Shown: in pieces, positions 1 through 8,242 of the stretch | How positions within the stretch are numbered: the first letter of the stretch is position 1 | Layout: each line of letters begins with the position of its first letter | NCBI GenBank assembly: GCA_029218545.1 | Contig: JAQXRN010000241.1 | Coordinates: 1 to 36,211, forward strand | DNA from: Bacillota bacterium | Lineage (GTDB): Bacteria; Bacillota; Clostridia; Peptostreptococcales; Anaerovoracaceae | DNA: 36,211 nt | Reading direction: 5' to 3' | The notes under the pieces: generated by a model | What the model saw: only the letters and a program-made list of their open reading frames with translations | What the model was told of the DNA's origin: nothing | The model's database searches: none | Made by a program: the position numbers and the translations under genes

Positions 1-60
1 TGATTTTTCAATGCCCTCTTTATATGCCTTATATGCATATTAACTTTCCAGATTAATGTC
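1..60. other. Window edge, no feature seen
   Basis: AT-rich sequence downstream of the DUF2207 stop codon. I see no hairpin with a T-tract and no start codon with a ribosome site in this stretch, so the terminator of the minus-strand operon, if present, lies outside the window. Confidence 0.5.
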
Positions 61-1938
61 CTACCAGCTTCCGCCGCCTCCGCCGCCGAAGCCGCCGCCT
101 GAGAAACCACCGAAGCCTCCTCCTGAGAAGCCGCCTCCGCCGCTTCCTGAGTCTCCACCTGTAGGAATGTGAATATTCTTTTCAAAGCTGCGCCCGCAAG
201 CTCTTGTCATGTTTGAAATCATCCAGATATCAAACATGTCAATATCTCTACCCACATACCAGGATGGTTTTGCCATAGGTATCTTTTCAAATTTCTTTAC
301 CCATTTATCGGTTAGTCCCATTACATATGCATACGGCAATACGTTATAGAAATAACCCGGGTCTTCTTCAACCAAAGCATTGATTTTGGAAAGCTCCGCA
401 GTTTCAATAAAGTTCTTTAGACCTAAAACCTTTCCCATAATGGCAATGCTCTTGGCAGTTCTCTGTCTCATAAGAACCGTTGCAATGCATTCTCCTGTAA
501 GAAGCACTGCCAGCAACACAAATATCCATACAGCTTCAAACATTACCATTCCTACAAGGTAAGAATATGCACAAACAGATATTATCAGGAGCAACCAGAC
601 AATCACACTGCTAATCTTTTTGGATGCCGGTTTCATTGTATAAATCATATACTCTCTTACAACTGCGACAGCAAGAATAATAGCAACTGCTATGGCAGCT
701 ATTGCAGCAAATACCATTACGACGGTCTTTGCACTGTACCATTCAGCAAGCAGCATATTCGCTATCAGTAAAACCACTGTCATCACCATTCCAAGAACCT
801 GGAAAACGGCAGACTTAATTGACATCTGTCTATTTTTGACCGAGCTGAAGTGTCCTCTCAGCTGTTCGATTGCAGTCAGGTAACTTTCGCCGAAATCTTC
901 ATCGAGATCGTCAAAGTTGATTTCATCTCCTTTATTGAACAATCCTCTAAAGAGAGTCTTCGCAAAGTTCTTTTCCTTTGGCTCGATATCTTTCAGCTTT
1001 CTGAGAATAATGCTCTTTTCGCTCTCCTGCTGGATGGATATGTATCCCTTCTCTGCATAATATAGAATAAGCGAAATGATATCACGCTTGTCTATAGAAT
1101 TGTCGATAATAAATCCCACCTCTGCAGGGGTCATTCCCTCAGGCGGATAAAACTCTACAGTAGGAATAATTCTCTTATCTCTTCCAAAGAAGAACCAAAG
1201 CAATATGATAATAACAGGTATAACAAGACCCATAGCTATCGCTAAAGTCTTTGACCACCCGTAGCCTGCTTCACCTTCCCAGTACCCTTCAGGAAGCTCA
1301 CAGAGTACAGTTATGCCTTTTCCCTGTTCGAGCCCGCTTGCCTTAACTGAAAGAGTTCTTGTCTTTTTGTCATAGGTCCACTGAACATCCCCGGAACCGG
1401 TAAATCCGTATTTGCCGCTGTATACCTTTATTTTACCTTCATCGATTTTCTTAGGAAAAACGATTGTGGCAGACGAACTTTTAATAGGAGTTTCCCAGCC
1501 CGTAGGCAGAATGTCCACATAGAAAAAGTCCTTTGACTCATCTCTGTCATCATGAATAACCATTCTGTAGTTTATTTCATAATTCTGCCTTCCTGTTACA
1601 GTTTCATCCTCATCGCCGATCTGAACAACCATGTTGCTATCTTCCGAATAGTCGCTGAAGTTCCATCCGGGAACATCAATGTCTTTAATACTCATATATC
1701 CCATATCATCAAAGTTTCCATATGGAATATATCTGAAAATACCATGTTTCTGTGTAGCAAAATTAACAGAAATACTTTCTTTAACTTGGTATGTGTTATC
1801 CTTGTTTACTGCAATAAAAACATCGTAGCTGTCTGTAGTGTAGCTTGCTGCTAAAGCAGGTGATGCACCGAAAACAAGGCACACCAAAAGTGCTGCAACT
1901 ATTGCAGTTCTTCTAAGTATCTTGCTTGAAAAAGTCAT
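61..1938 (-). CDS. DUF2207 domain membrane protein with glycine-rich tail
   Basis: A 625-residue membrane protein of the DUF2207 family. Seen: a signal peptide of about 30 residues ending near ASPALAA, an extracellular beta-rich region up to about residue 230, a hydrophobic segment ending WFFFGR, a cytoplasmic stretch, two further hydrophobic blocks around residues 380-500, and a C-terminal tail made almost only of Gly, Ser, Phe. A GTG lies 9 bases upstream, but it overlaps the AGGTGG ribosome site, so the ATG at 1938 is the better start. It lies 16 bases after lemA, and LemA with DUF2207 is a recurrent pairing in bacteria. The function of the family is unknown; a role in envelope homeostasis is only inferred from location and partner. 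Confidence 0.85.
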   Translation of the reverse strand: MTFSSKILRRTAIVAALLVCLVFGASPALAASYTTDSYDVFIAVNKDNTYQVKESISVNFATQKHGIFRYIPYGNFDDMGYMSIKDIDVPGWNFSDYSEDSNMVVQIGDEDETVTGRQNYEINYRMVIHDDRDESKDFFYVDILPTGWETPIKSSSATIVFPKKIDEGKIKVYSGKYGFTGSGDVQWTYDKKTRTLSVKASGLEQGKGITVLCELPEGYWEGEAGYGWSKTLAIAMGLVIPVIIILLWFFFGRDKRIIPTVEFYPPEGMTPAEVGFIIDNSIDKRDIISLILYYAEKGYISIQQESEKSIILRKLKDIEPKEKNFAKTLFRGLFNKGDEINFDDLDEDFGESYLTAIEQLRGHFSSVKNRQMSIKSAVFQVLGMVMTVVLLIANMLLAEWYSAKTVVMVFAAIAAIAVAIILAVAVVREYMIYTMKPASKKISSVIVWLLLIISVCAYSYLVGMVMFEAVWIFVLLAVLLTGECIATVLMRQRTAKSIAIMGKVLGLKNFIETAELSKINALVEEDPGYFYNVLPYAYVMGLTDKWVKKFEKIPMAKPSWYVGRDIDMFDIWMISNMTRACGRSFEKNIHIPTGGDSGSGGGGFSGGGFGGFSGGGFGGGGGGSW

Positions 1939-1954
1939 AATATCCACCTGAATT

Positions 1955-2500
1955 CTAGAAGCTTACCTTCACATTCTGTCTTTCTTCAGCAGCATCAACT
2001 TCAAACATAGCCTTCTTTTCAAATTTGAAAATTCCCGCAATAATATTTGAAGGGAATGCTTCGCACTTTACATTAAACTGCTTAACTACAGCATTGTAGT
2101 ATTTACGTGAGTTAGCAATATCCTCTTCCACTTTCTTCAGCTGGTTCTGAAGATCAAGGAAGTTCTGATTTGCCTTTAAATCAGGATAATTTTCAGCAAT
2201 TGCAAATAAGCTCTTGAGAGTTCCCTGCAACTGATTTTCCCCTGCAATTTTATCCTCAACTGTTGCTGCACCCTGTGCCATGTTTCTTGCTTCGATTACT
2301 TTTGTAAGAGTTTCTTTTTCGTGAGCTGCATATCCCTTAACTGTTTCTACCAGGTTTGGAATAAGATCATATCTCTTCTTCAGATATACATCCATTGTGG
2401 CAAAAGCCTCTTCACAATTGTTTTTAAGCTTGATAAATCCATTGTACATTCCTATTACTGCAACAACGATTACAACGATTACTAATAAAGCGATTATCAT
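1955..2500 (-). CDS. lemA: LemA family protein
   Basis: A 181-residue LemA-family protein. Seen: one N-terminal hydrophobic anchor (about residues 2-18), then a long helical body containing the family signature region NNCEEAFATMDVYLKKRYDLIPNLV (residues about 28-52; first half NNCEEAFATMDVYLKKR), and a short C-terminus ending EERQNVKVSF. Length matches the family. The start ATG follows a strong AAAGGAGGAG site. It sits between ung and the DUF2207 gene in one minus-strand run with gaps of 33 and 16 bases. LemA is known as a membrane-anchored helical protein with a periplasmic or outside-facing body; its biochemical role is not established. Confidence 0.93.
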   Translation of the reverse strand: MIIALLVIVVIVVAVIGMYNGFIKLKNNCEEAFATMDVYLKKRYDLIPNLVETVKGYAAHEKETLTKVIEARNMAQGAATVEDKIAGENQLQGTLKSLFAIAENYPDLKANQNFLDLQNQLKKVEEDIANSRKYYNAVVKQFNVKCEAFPSNIIAGIFKFEKKAMFEVDAAEERQNVKVSF

Positions 2501-2533
2501 TTTTCTCCTCCTTTAATACCTTAATAATGTCTT

Positions 2534-3202
2534 TTATTTCAAATCCCAGTCAATAGGTTTTTGACCCGTTATCTCCAGAAATCTGTTGGCCTTGCTGAAG
2601 TACCCTCCTCCAAAGAATCCTCTGTAGGCAGAAAGGGGGCTTGGATGAGGTCCTGCAATAATCATATGATTCTTATTGGTTATCAATGCCTCTTTTGCCC
2701 TTGCGTTGGAGCCCCATAGTATAAATACCATAGGTGCCTCCCTTTCGTTAAGGTGTCTTGCCACGGAATCGGTAAATTCCTCCCATCCCTTACCTCTATG
2801 AGAGTTGGCTTGCCCTTTGCGAACGGTTAAAACATTGTTCAGAAGAAGCACACCCTGTTTTGCCCATTTTTCCAGGTATCCGTGGTCAGGTGGTGTAATT
2901 CCAAGGTCATTTTCGATTTCTTTATAAATATTTACAAGGGATGGTGGAATCTGCACTCCCTTGTTTACGGAAAAGCACAGACCGTGAGCCTGATTCGGTT
3001 CATGATAAGGATCCTGCCCTAAGATTACCACTTTGGTGTTCTCATATGAGGAATATCTCAATGCGTTGAAAATATCCTCTTTAGGAGGATAGATAGTCTG
3101 TTCCTCATATTCCTTTTTCAGAAAATCTCTAAGGTTCAGAAAGTACTCCTTGTCAAATTCTTCAGCCAGTATTTCATCCCAGTCATTGCCGATATGTACC
3201 AC
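2534..3202 (-). CDS. ung: Uracil-DNA glycosylase (family 1)
   Basis: A 222-residue family-1 uracil-DNA glycosylase that removes uracil from DNA after cytosine deamination or dUMP misincorporation, starting base excision repair. Seen: the water-activating motif [18 protein letters not shown] (about residues 62-79) and the C-terminal DNA-intercalation motif [14 protein letters not shown] (about residues 186-199), both family-1 hallmarks. Length is typical. The start is GTG at 3202, preceded by an AAAGGGGAGG site about 10 bases upstream. It is the first gene of the minus-strand run ung-lemA-DUF2207 and is divergent from the DUF6873 gene. Confidence 0.97.
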   Translation of the reverse strand: MVHIGNDWDEILAEEFDKEYFLNLRDFLKKEYEEQTIYPPKEDIFNALRYSSYENTKVVILGQDPYHEPNQAHGLCFSVNKGVQIPPSLVNIYKEIENDLGITPPDHGYLEKWAKQGVLLLNNVLTVRKGQANSHRGKGWEEFTDSVARHLNEREAPMVFILWGSNARAKEALITNKNHMIIAGPHPSPLSAYRGFFGGGYFSKANRFLEITGQKPIDWDLK

Positions 3203-3229
3203 TTTTATTCTGCCTCCCCTTTACTCCAT

Positions 3230-3258
3230 TTGAAATATTATAGCACAATGTGTATAAT
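3230..3258 (+). promoter_or_regulatory. SigA-type promoter of a predicted leaderless mRNA
   Basis: -35 TTGAAA at 3230-3235, a 17-base spacer, and a perfect -10 TATAAT at 3253-3258. The ATG of the downstream gene begins at 3265, seven bases after the -10, where the transcription start is expected. No Shine-Dalgarno sequence is present. A GTG at 3250 in the same frame lies inside the promoter and is rejected as start. Confidence 0.75.
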
Positions 3259-3264
3259 GTTGCC

Positions 3265-3912
3265 ATGAGTAAAATTTATGTTAGTAAAGAAGCAAACAGC
3301 CACCTGATAAAATACCTTGAAGAACAAGGTCATAAGGTGTCTCTTATGGAGTCAAAAGCCGATATTGACCCGCCCATCAGCTGCCATCCCGACATCTACA
3401 TGTGCCAGCTGACCCCTGAGGCAGTCTTTCATGGAAATCCTGAAAAGCTTGGAAGAGACTACCCATCTCATGCCATATATAACGGCTGTTCAACGGGCAA
3501 ATTCTTCATTCACAACCTGAAGATTACAGATTCTGAACTTCTTGAAGCTGCCTGCGGCAAAGGTCTGATAACGGTCCACGTTCCTCAAGGCTACAGCAAA
3601 TGCAATATTGTGGTTGTAGACGAGGATTCAATCATAACTTCAGACATGGGCATCTTCAGATCTGCCTTAAAAGCGGGGCTCGAAGTTCTTCTTATCGAGC
3701 CAAAGCAAGTGATACTTCATGGCTACCCTTACGGCTTTCTTGGAGGCGCCAGCGGCAGAATCGGCGATACCATATTGTTTAACGGCGATTTATCAAAGCA
3801 TTCAGATTTCAAGGAAATATGCCGGTTCATTTCTAGTCGTGGCTTAAAGACAAAATATTTTACAGAGTACCCACTCACAGATATCGGGTCAATAATACAG
3901 GAGAAAAAATGA
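3265..3912 (+). CDS. DUF6873 family protein (predicted GME fold)
   Basis: A 215-residue protein that I match to the DUF6873 family, assigned to the guanidine-modifying-enzyme (GME) fold; the family has no established activity. Seen: conserved-looking segments HPDIYMCQL, GYSKCNIVVVDEDSIITSD and GFLGGASGRIGDTILFNGDL, which give the alternating strand-Gly-Asp pattern of a GME-like propeller. The ATG at 3265 is chosen because an earlier in-frame GTG lies within the promoter. Its TGA overlaps the ATG of the radical SAM gene (ATGA), so the two are translationally coupled and probably act in one process, which I cannot name. Confidence is high for the gene, moderate for the family name. Confidence 0.75.
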   Translation: MSKIYVSKEANSHLIKYLEEQGHKVSLMESKADIDPPISCHPDIYMCQLTPEAVFHGNPEKLGRDYPSHAIYNGCSTGKFFIHNLKITDSELLEAACGKGLITVHVPQGYSKCNIVVVDEDSIITSDMGIFRSALKAGLEVLLIEPKQVILHGYPYGFLGGASGRIGDTILFNGDLSKHSDFKEICRFISSRGLKTKYFTEYPLTDIGSIIQEKK

Positions 3913-4988
3913 AAAAACACGCAATCATTCCCATCTTCATACCCCATAAGGGCTGCCCAAATGATTGTATCTTTTGCAACCAGAGAAAAATTACGGCAAG
4001 AACAGCGGATGTTACCCCTTCCGATATTCATAATACTATTAAGACCTATATGTCAACTTTGTCAGTAATGGATATGGAAACTATAGAACTGTCCTTTTTT
4101 GGGGGTTCTTTTACCGGAATTCCTATGGAAGAACAGACCGCCTTTCTTGAAATTGCAAAGGAGTATAAGGATAGGGGAATCATAGACAAGATTCATCTGA
4201 GTACGCGCCCGGATTATATCAATCATGCAATTCTCGATAATCTCAAAAAATACGGTGTCGATGTAATAGAGCTGGGAGTGCAATCCTTTGCCGAGCCCGT
4301 GTTAAAGGCTTCAAGAAGATGCCACGACGCAGCATGTGTCTACGAAAGCAGCCGGCTAATCAAGGAATACGGTTTTACCCTCGGAATCCAGCTCATGATA
4401 GGCCTTCCCGAGGATACCCTTGAATATGATATTTTTTCTGCCAGAGAGGCTGTCTCACTAGCCCCCGAAATTGCCAGACTGTACCCAACAGTGGTTATTA
4501 AGGATACACCATTATACGATGAGATGGAAGCAGGCAGATTCGTTCCCATGACTGAAGATGATGCCGTTATGAGAACGGCTCGCATGTACGAGATTCTCAC
4601 AGATGCAGGAATCAATGTAATCAGAGTGGGGCTTAAGTCCAGCGACATTATTTCCGACCCTTCCACTACATCCGGAACCTTTCATCCAGCCTTCAGACAG
4701 CTTGTTGAAGGATATTTAGCTAAGGAAAGCCTTGAAAAGCAAGTCAAAATTATGTATGCTAGAAGGGATACTTCTATGAAGGACTCAAGACATGAATCAA
4801 TTAAAGTGGCCTTTATTTCAAATCAGAAATGTTACAACAACATGTTTGGTCATGGAGGAATCAATAGAAAATATTTTTCAACAGAATATGATAGGCTAGA
4901 CATCAGATATATGTGCGATTACCAGTTCAGCAGTGATCTGCACCTTAAAGATAATCAATATCTGGTTAAAGACCTTTCAAAATACTAA
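3909..4988 (+). CDS. Elp3-like radical SAM protein
   Basis: A 359-residue radical SAM enzyme of the Elp3-like group (COG1243-like). Seen: the cluster-binding motif CPNDCIFC near residue 17 (Cys-x3-Cys-x2-Cys), the SAM-binding glycine patch ELSFFGGSFTG (about residues 60-70), and STRPDYI and GIQLMIGLPEDT later in the barrel. Full-length Elp3 continues into a GNAT acetyltransferase domain; this protein ends about 90 residues after the barrel without a recognisable acetyl-CoA motif. The start overlaps the preceding stop and has an AGGAG site. Substrate unknown; tRNA modification is the family precedent but is not shown here. Confidence 0.85.
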   Translation: MKKHAIIPIFIPHKGCPNDCIFCNQRKITARTADVTPSDIHNTIKTYMSTLSVMDMETIELSFFGGSFTGIPMEEQTAFLEIAKEYKDRGIIDKIHLSTRPDYINHAILDNLKKYGVDVIELGVQSFAEPVLKASRRCHDAACVYESSRLIKEYGFTLGIQLMIGLPEDTLEYDIFSAREAVSLAPEIARLYPTVVIKDTPLYDEMEAGRFVPMTEDDAVMRTARMYEILTDAGINVIRVGLKSSDIISDPSTTSGTFHPAFRQLVEGYLAKESLEKQVKIMYARRDTSMKDSRHESIKVAFISNQKCYNNMFGHGGINRKYFSTEYDRLDIRYMCDYQFSSDLHLKDNQYLVKDLSKY

Positions 4989-5006
4989 ATTTAAGGAGAT
5001 TTTGCA

Positions 5007-5270
5007 ATGAAAGCAGTATTAACAGTAATCGGTAAAGATATGGTGGGCATTTTAGCCAAGGTTGCATCCTCATGTGCAGAAAAAAATGCCAATGTACTTG
5101 AAGTTACTCAGTCCATTCTGGATGGATATTTCTGCATGGTTATGGTGATTGATATCAGCAAGCTTACATGTGAGCTTGATGAACTTGGCACTACCGTAAG
5201 AGCAGCTGTTCCTGATATGGTAATCCATGTTATGCATGAAGACATTTTCAATTCCATGCACAGAATATAA
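5007..5270 (+). CDS. ACT domain protein (UPF0237 type)
   Basis: An 87-residue stand-alone ACT domain, the small ligand-binding fold used for amino-acid sensing. Seen: MKAVLTVIGKDMVGILAKVASSC at the start (the Gly-Lys-Asp-x-x-Gly-Ile loop is the expected ligand site), followed by a second strand-helix-strand half. A clear AAGGAG site precedes the ATG. It lies 18 bases ahead of the UPF0210 gene; this ACT plus UPF0210/DUF711 pairing is a conserved two-gene arrangement in Firmicutes, so this protein is probably the regulatory or sensing partner of the next one. The ligand cannot be read from the sequence. Confidence 0.92.
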   Translation: MKAVLTVIGKDMVGILAKVASSCAEKNANVLEVTQSILDGYFCMVMVIDISKLTCELDELGTTVRAAVPDMVIHVMHEDIFNSMHRI

Positions 5271-5288
5271 TTAAACGGAGGAAACTTT

Positions 5289-6647
5289 ATGATAAACTTT
5301 AATGACATCATGGAAACCATTACCATGATTCAGGAAGAAAATTTAGATATACGAACCATTACCATGGGAATTTCTCTATTGGATTGCGCCGATGCAGATA
5401 TAGATCGTTCCTGTGAAAAGATTTACAACAAGATAACCACTAAGGCTAAGAACCTTGTTGCTGTAGGAGAAGCAATAGAAAAGAAATACGGCATTCCTAT
5501 TGTAAACAAGAGAATCAGCGTTACTCCAATTGCGATACTTGTAGCTGCAAGCGGCGGTGACCCTGTTAAATATGCAAAGACCCTAGATAGAGCCGCAAAG
5601 GAAGTAGGTGTAAATTTCATCGGTGGCTTCAGTGCCCTAGTTCAAAAGGGCTTCAGTGCAGGTGACAAAGAACTGATTCAGGCAATTCCTCGTGCTCTGG
5701 CCGAAACAGACTTCGTTTGCTCCTCAGTAAATATCGGATCAACAAAAGCCGGTATCAATATGGATGCTGTAAAGATGATGGGTGACGTGGTAAGGGAAGC
5801 TGCAGAGCTTACAAAAGACAAGCAGTGCATAGGTGCTGCAAAGCTGGTTGTTTTCTGCAATGCACCTGAAGACAATCCTTTTATGGCCGGTGCCTTCCAC
5901 GGTATCAGCGAACCTGATGTAGTACTAAATGTGGGTGTTTCCGGTCCCGGAGTTGTTCGTGCAGCTCTTACAAGACTTCCGGATGATGCACCTCTTAATG
6001 AAGTTGCAGAGCTTATCAAAAAGACTGCATTTAAAATTACAAGAATGGGACAGTTAGTTGGTACAGAAGCAGCAGAAATGCTGGGTATCCCATTTGGAAT
6101 AATTGACCTTTCACTGGCACCTACACCTGCTGTTGGCGATTCAGTTGCTTATATCTTAGAAGAAATCGGCCTTGAACAATGCGGAACACACGGAACAACC
6201 GCTGCTCTCGCAATGCTTAACGACGCAGTTAAAAAGGGCGGCGTAATGGCATCCTCTTCAGTAGGCGGACTGTCGGGAGCATTTATTCCTGTTACAGAAG
6301 ATGCCGGAATGATCGATGCCGCGCGTAAGGAAACACTTTCCATAGAAAAGCTTGAGGCCATGACAGCAGTTTGCTCTGTAGGTCTTGACATGATTGTAAT
6401 TCCTGGAGATACTCCTGCTACAACTATTTCTGCCATCATTGCCGACGAAGCAGCAATCGGCATGGTAAATTCAAAAACTACTGCAGTGAGAGTAATCCCT
6501 GCAATAGGTGTTCCTGAAGGAGAAGAACTCGACTTCGGCGGTCTGCTTGGAAATGGTCCTGTAATGAAGCTTCGCCCTCAGTCATCATCAAAAATGATAA
6601 ACAGAGGCGGCAGAATACCGGCACCAATGCAAAGTCTGAAAAACTAA
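5289..6647 (+). CDS. PFL family protein, UPF0210/DUF711
   Basis: A 452-residue cytoplasmic protein of the UPF0210 (DUF711) family, structurally in the pyruvate-formate-lyase-like superfamily. Seen: N-terminal MITFNDI-like start (here [11 protein letters not shown]), the long Gly/Ala-rich central core including [19 protein letters not shown] and [12 protein letters not shown], and the C-terminal [13 protein letters not shown]. Length equals the family norm. It lacks an obvious glycyl-radical loop, and no activating enzyme lies beside it. It has its own GGAGG site and follows the ACT gene closely, implying one transcript. The function of the family is unknown. Confidence 0.93.
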   Translation: MINFNDIMETITMIQEENLDIRTITMGISLLDCADADIDRSCEKIYNKITTKAKNLVAVGEAIEKKYGIPIVNKRISVTPIAILVAASGGDPVKYAKTLDRAAKEVGVNFIGGFSALVQKGFSAGDKELIQAIPRALAETDFVCSSVNIGSTKAGINMDAVKMMGDVVREAAELTKDKQCIGAAKLVVFCNAPEDNPFMAGAFHGISEPDVVLNVGVSGPGVVRAALTRLPDDAPLNEVAELIKKTAFKITRMGQLVGTEAAEMLGIPFGIIDLSLAPTPAVGDSVAYILEEIGLEQCGTHGTTAALAMLNDAVKKGGVMASSSVGGLSGAFIPVTEDAGMIDAARKETLSIEKLEAMTAVCSVGLDMIVIPGDTPATTISAIIADEAAIGMVNSKTTAVRVIPAIGVPEGEELDFGGLLGNGPVMKLRPQSSSKMINRGGRIPAPMQSLKN

Positions 6648-6690
6648 TATGAAGGAATATGAAGATTGTGTGGTTTATTGCCCGCTCCCA

Positions 6691-6719
6691 TTGACATTAG
6701 TGCTCTATACGAGTAAATT
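6691..6719 (+). promoter_or_regulatory. SigA-type promoter of the zinc-ribbon gene
   Basis: A perfect -35 TTGACA at 6691-6696, 17-base spacer, and a weaker -10 TAAATT at 6714-6719. The expected start near 6726 lies after the upstream in-frame ATG at 6720, which therefore cannot be the translation start. Confidence 0.6.
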
Positions 6720-6752
6720 ATGGTTATGATTTTAAAAGGAGGGAGAAATCTG

Positions 6753-7142
6753 ATGGGCAATTTTCGATATAAACTTGCACAATTCATGATAGGAAGAAAC
6801 GGTTTTGATACATTCTGTCACGCTTTACTAAAACTGGCTCTTTTTCTGATAATTGCCGACATCATAGTTCCCGGAAGAATTCTTCAAAAAATCGGTTTCC
6901 TGGCAATACTATATTCATATTTTAGAGCGTTTTCTCGCAATGTAGTCAGAAGACGTGCAGAGAATTACTGGTATGTTGAGACTATTGATATGCCTATAAG
7001 GGCCTACAGAGGTCGTGACCATAAGAACTATGTATATTTTAAGTGTCCTACATGTAAACAGACTTTGAGGGCTCCTAAAGGACGTGGCAAGATAAGAGTT
7101 ACTTGCAGTCGTTGCAACAGTAAATTCGAAAAAAAAGTTTGA
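6753..7142 (+). CDS. Small membrane protein with C-terminal zinc ribbon
   Basis: A 129-residue protein. Seen: a hydrophobic N-terminal part with one or two membrane segments (about residues 24-55), a basic linker FSRNVVRRRAE, and a C-terminal zinc ribbon with two CxxC knuckles, CPTCKQTLRAPKG and CSRCNSKF, about residues 98-125. The start is the ATG at 6753: AAAAGGAGGG at 6734-6743 sets it, and the promoter excludes the ATG at 6720. Similar MJ0042-like zinc ribbons occur in uncharacterised Firmicutes membrane proteins. Function unknown; it forms a single-gene unit with its own promoter and terminator. Confidence 0.8.
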   Translation: MGNFRYKLAQFMIGRNGFDTFCHALLKLALFLIIADIIVPGRILQKIGFLAILYSYFRAFSRNVVRRRAENYWYVETIDMPIRAYRGRDHKNYVYFKCPTCKQTLRAPKGRGKIRVTCSRCNSKFEKKV

Positions 7143-7167
7143 TAGCATTATTATTTGATAGCATTAT
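7138..7167. repeat. Imperfectly spaced 14-bp direct repeat
   Basis: TTTGATAGCATTAT occurs at 7138-7151 and again at 7154-7167. The first copy spans the stop codon of the zinc-ribbon gene; the second abuts the terminator stem. It looks like a local duplication. Confidence 0.85.
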
Positions 7168-7205
7168 AAAAGGATGTCCACATCAGAAAAAGGACATCCT
7201 TTTTT
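7168..7205. terminator. Bidirectional intrinsic terminator
   Basis: Arms AAAAGGATGTCC (7168-7179) and GGACATCCTTTT (7192-7203) pair perfectly around a 12-base loop, with a T-run on the plus strand and A-run on the other side. It ends the plus-strand zinc-ribbon gene and the minus-strand DUF554 gene, which converge here. Confidence 0.9.
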
Positions 7206-7211
7206 AATCTT

Positions 7212-7919
7212 TTAAATCAGCCCGCTTACAAAATCAAATAGCGGAACAAGTGCAACAGGCAAGAAAATAGCCGGCGTGTAGTTCATTATCTTAAGTTTGG
7301 TTGCACCGATTAGATTCAGTGCCATTCCAACAAGCATAAGAGAGCCGACACATGTCATTTCTGCAATTACCGCATCGCTTAAAAATGGCTGAATAAATTG
7401 CGCAAGCAACACAATTCCGCCTTGAAACACAAGCACAAATCCAGCAGATGCCAAAACTCCCACGCCCAGTGAAGCCGCAAAGAACACCGATGATATTCCG
7501 TCCATTGTAGCCTTGGTTATAAGCATTGTGTTATCACCTATAAGTCCCGCCTGAAGAGAACCGACAATGGTCATGGCACCAACACAAAACAACATGCTGG
7601 CTGTAATAAACCCTTCAGAAAAGGAAGGACCGCCTTCTTGAGATTTATTAATAAACTTCTTTTCGAATTTCTCAACGCCTCTGTTTACTCTGGCATCAAT
7701 ATCGAGAGCCATGCCTATTACGGCACCTACCGCCATGGAAATTACGGCAATTATCGCATTTTGACCTTCAAATGCACCGCTGATTCCAATATACATTGTA
7801 ACCAGACCCATGCCGCTTATGATGAAGCCTGACCAGTTATCAGGTATCGCCTTTTTGGCAGCAAGGCCTATCAGACTTCCTATTACTACAGTTACAGTGT
7901 TAACTATTACTCCAAGCAA
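7212..7919 (-). CDS. DUF554 family membrane protein
   Basis: A 235-residue integral membrane protein of the DUF554 (YdfK/YqgA) family. Seen: about seven hydrophobic segments, the family N-terminus GVIVNTVTVVIGSLIGLAAK, the AVGAVIGMALDID segment, and a central SFSEGFITASMLFCVGAM and VGSLQAGLIGD region typical of the family. It starts 2 bases after the small upstream gene and converges on the terminator at 7168-7205. A transport role is often assumed for the family, but no substrate is established. Confidence 0.92.
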   Translation of the reverse strand: MLGVIVNTVTVVIGSLIGLAAKKAIPDNWSGFIISGMGLVTMYIGISGAFEGQNAIIAVISMAVGAVIGMALDIDARVNRGVEKFEKKFINKSQEGGPSFSEGFITASMLFCVGAMTIVGSLQAGLIGDNTMLITKATMDGISSVFFAASLGVGVLASAGFVLVFQGGIVLLAQFIQPFLSDAVIAEMTCVGSLMLVGMALNLIGATKLKIMNYTPAIFLPVALVPLFDFVSGLI

Positions 7920-7921
7920 GG

Positions 7922-8200
7922 TTATTCACCATCCTCATCCGGTGCGATTTCTTTTTCGAGAGCTTCAATAGCAGCTAAACGCTCATCTATTTTATCACAA
8001 AGCTCCTTAAATTTTTCAACATCTGCATGAGTCCCTGACTTCATGGAGCTATAGACATATTCGCCTATTTCCTCCTTGAGGTCCTTAATCTTTCCTTTTT
8101 CGAGGACAATTTTTCCTTTGGCTTTTCCATAATCAAGAGTTTCTCCTGCCATTTCGCCTACCTTGTTTGCCATCTGTCCTAATTTGTCAATAAAAGCCAT
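7922..8200 (-). CDS. Small amphipathic helical protein, unknown
   Basis: A 92-residue, Lys/Glu-rich, almost wholly helical protein with no Cys, no signal peptide and no recognised domain. Seen: N-terminal MAFIDKLGQMANKVGEMAGE, then heptad-like repeats consistent with coiled coil (about residues 28-85), and an acidic end. It resembles the helical N-terminal part of Firmicutes zinc-ribbon membrane proteins but lacks the ribbon. The ATG follows a TAGGAGGG site. It directly precedes DUF554 (2-base gap), so the two are co-translated, and it lies 42 bases after potD. I do not recognise a function. Confidence 0.75.
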   Translation of the reverse strand: MAFIDKLGQMANKVGEMAGETLDYGKAKGKIVLEKGKIKDLKEEIGEYVYSSMKSGTHADVEKFKELCDKIDERLAAIEALEKEIAPDEDGE

Positions 8201-8216
8201 GTTTTTTCCCTCCTAT

Positions 8217-8242
8217 ATTTGTGCTGTTTATTTGTGCTGTTT
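8217..8242. repeat. Perfect 13-bp tandem duplication
   Basis: ATTTGTGCTGTTT is present twice head to tail (8217-8229, 8230-8242), filling the gap between the potD stop codon and the ribosome site of the next gene. It was probably made by replication slippage. Confidence 0.9.

Noticed and set aside
60-160. Glycine-codon repeats at the DUF2207 gene end as a DNA repeat element
   Set aside because: They encode the glycine-rich tail seen in many DUF2207 proteins, so coding explains them.
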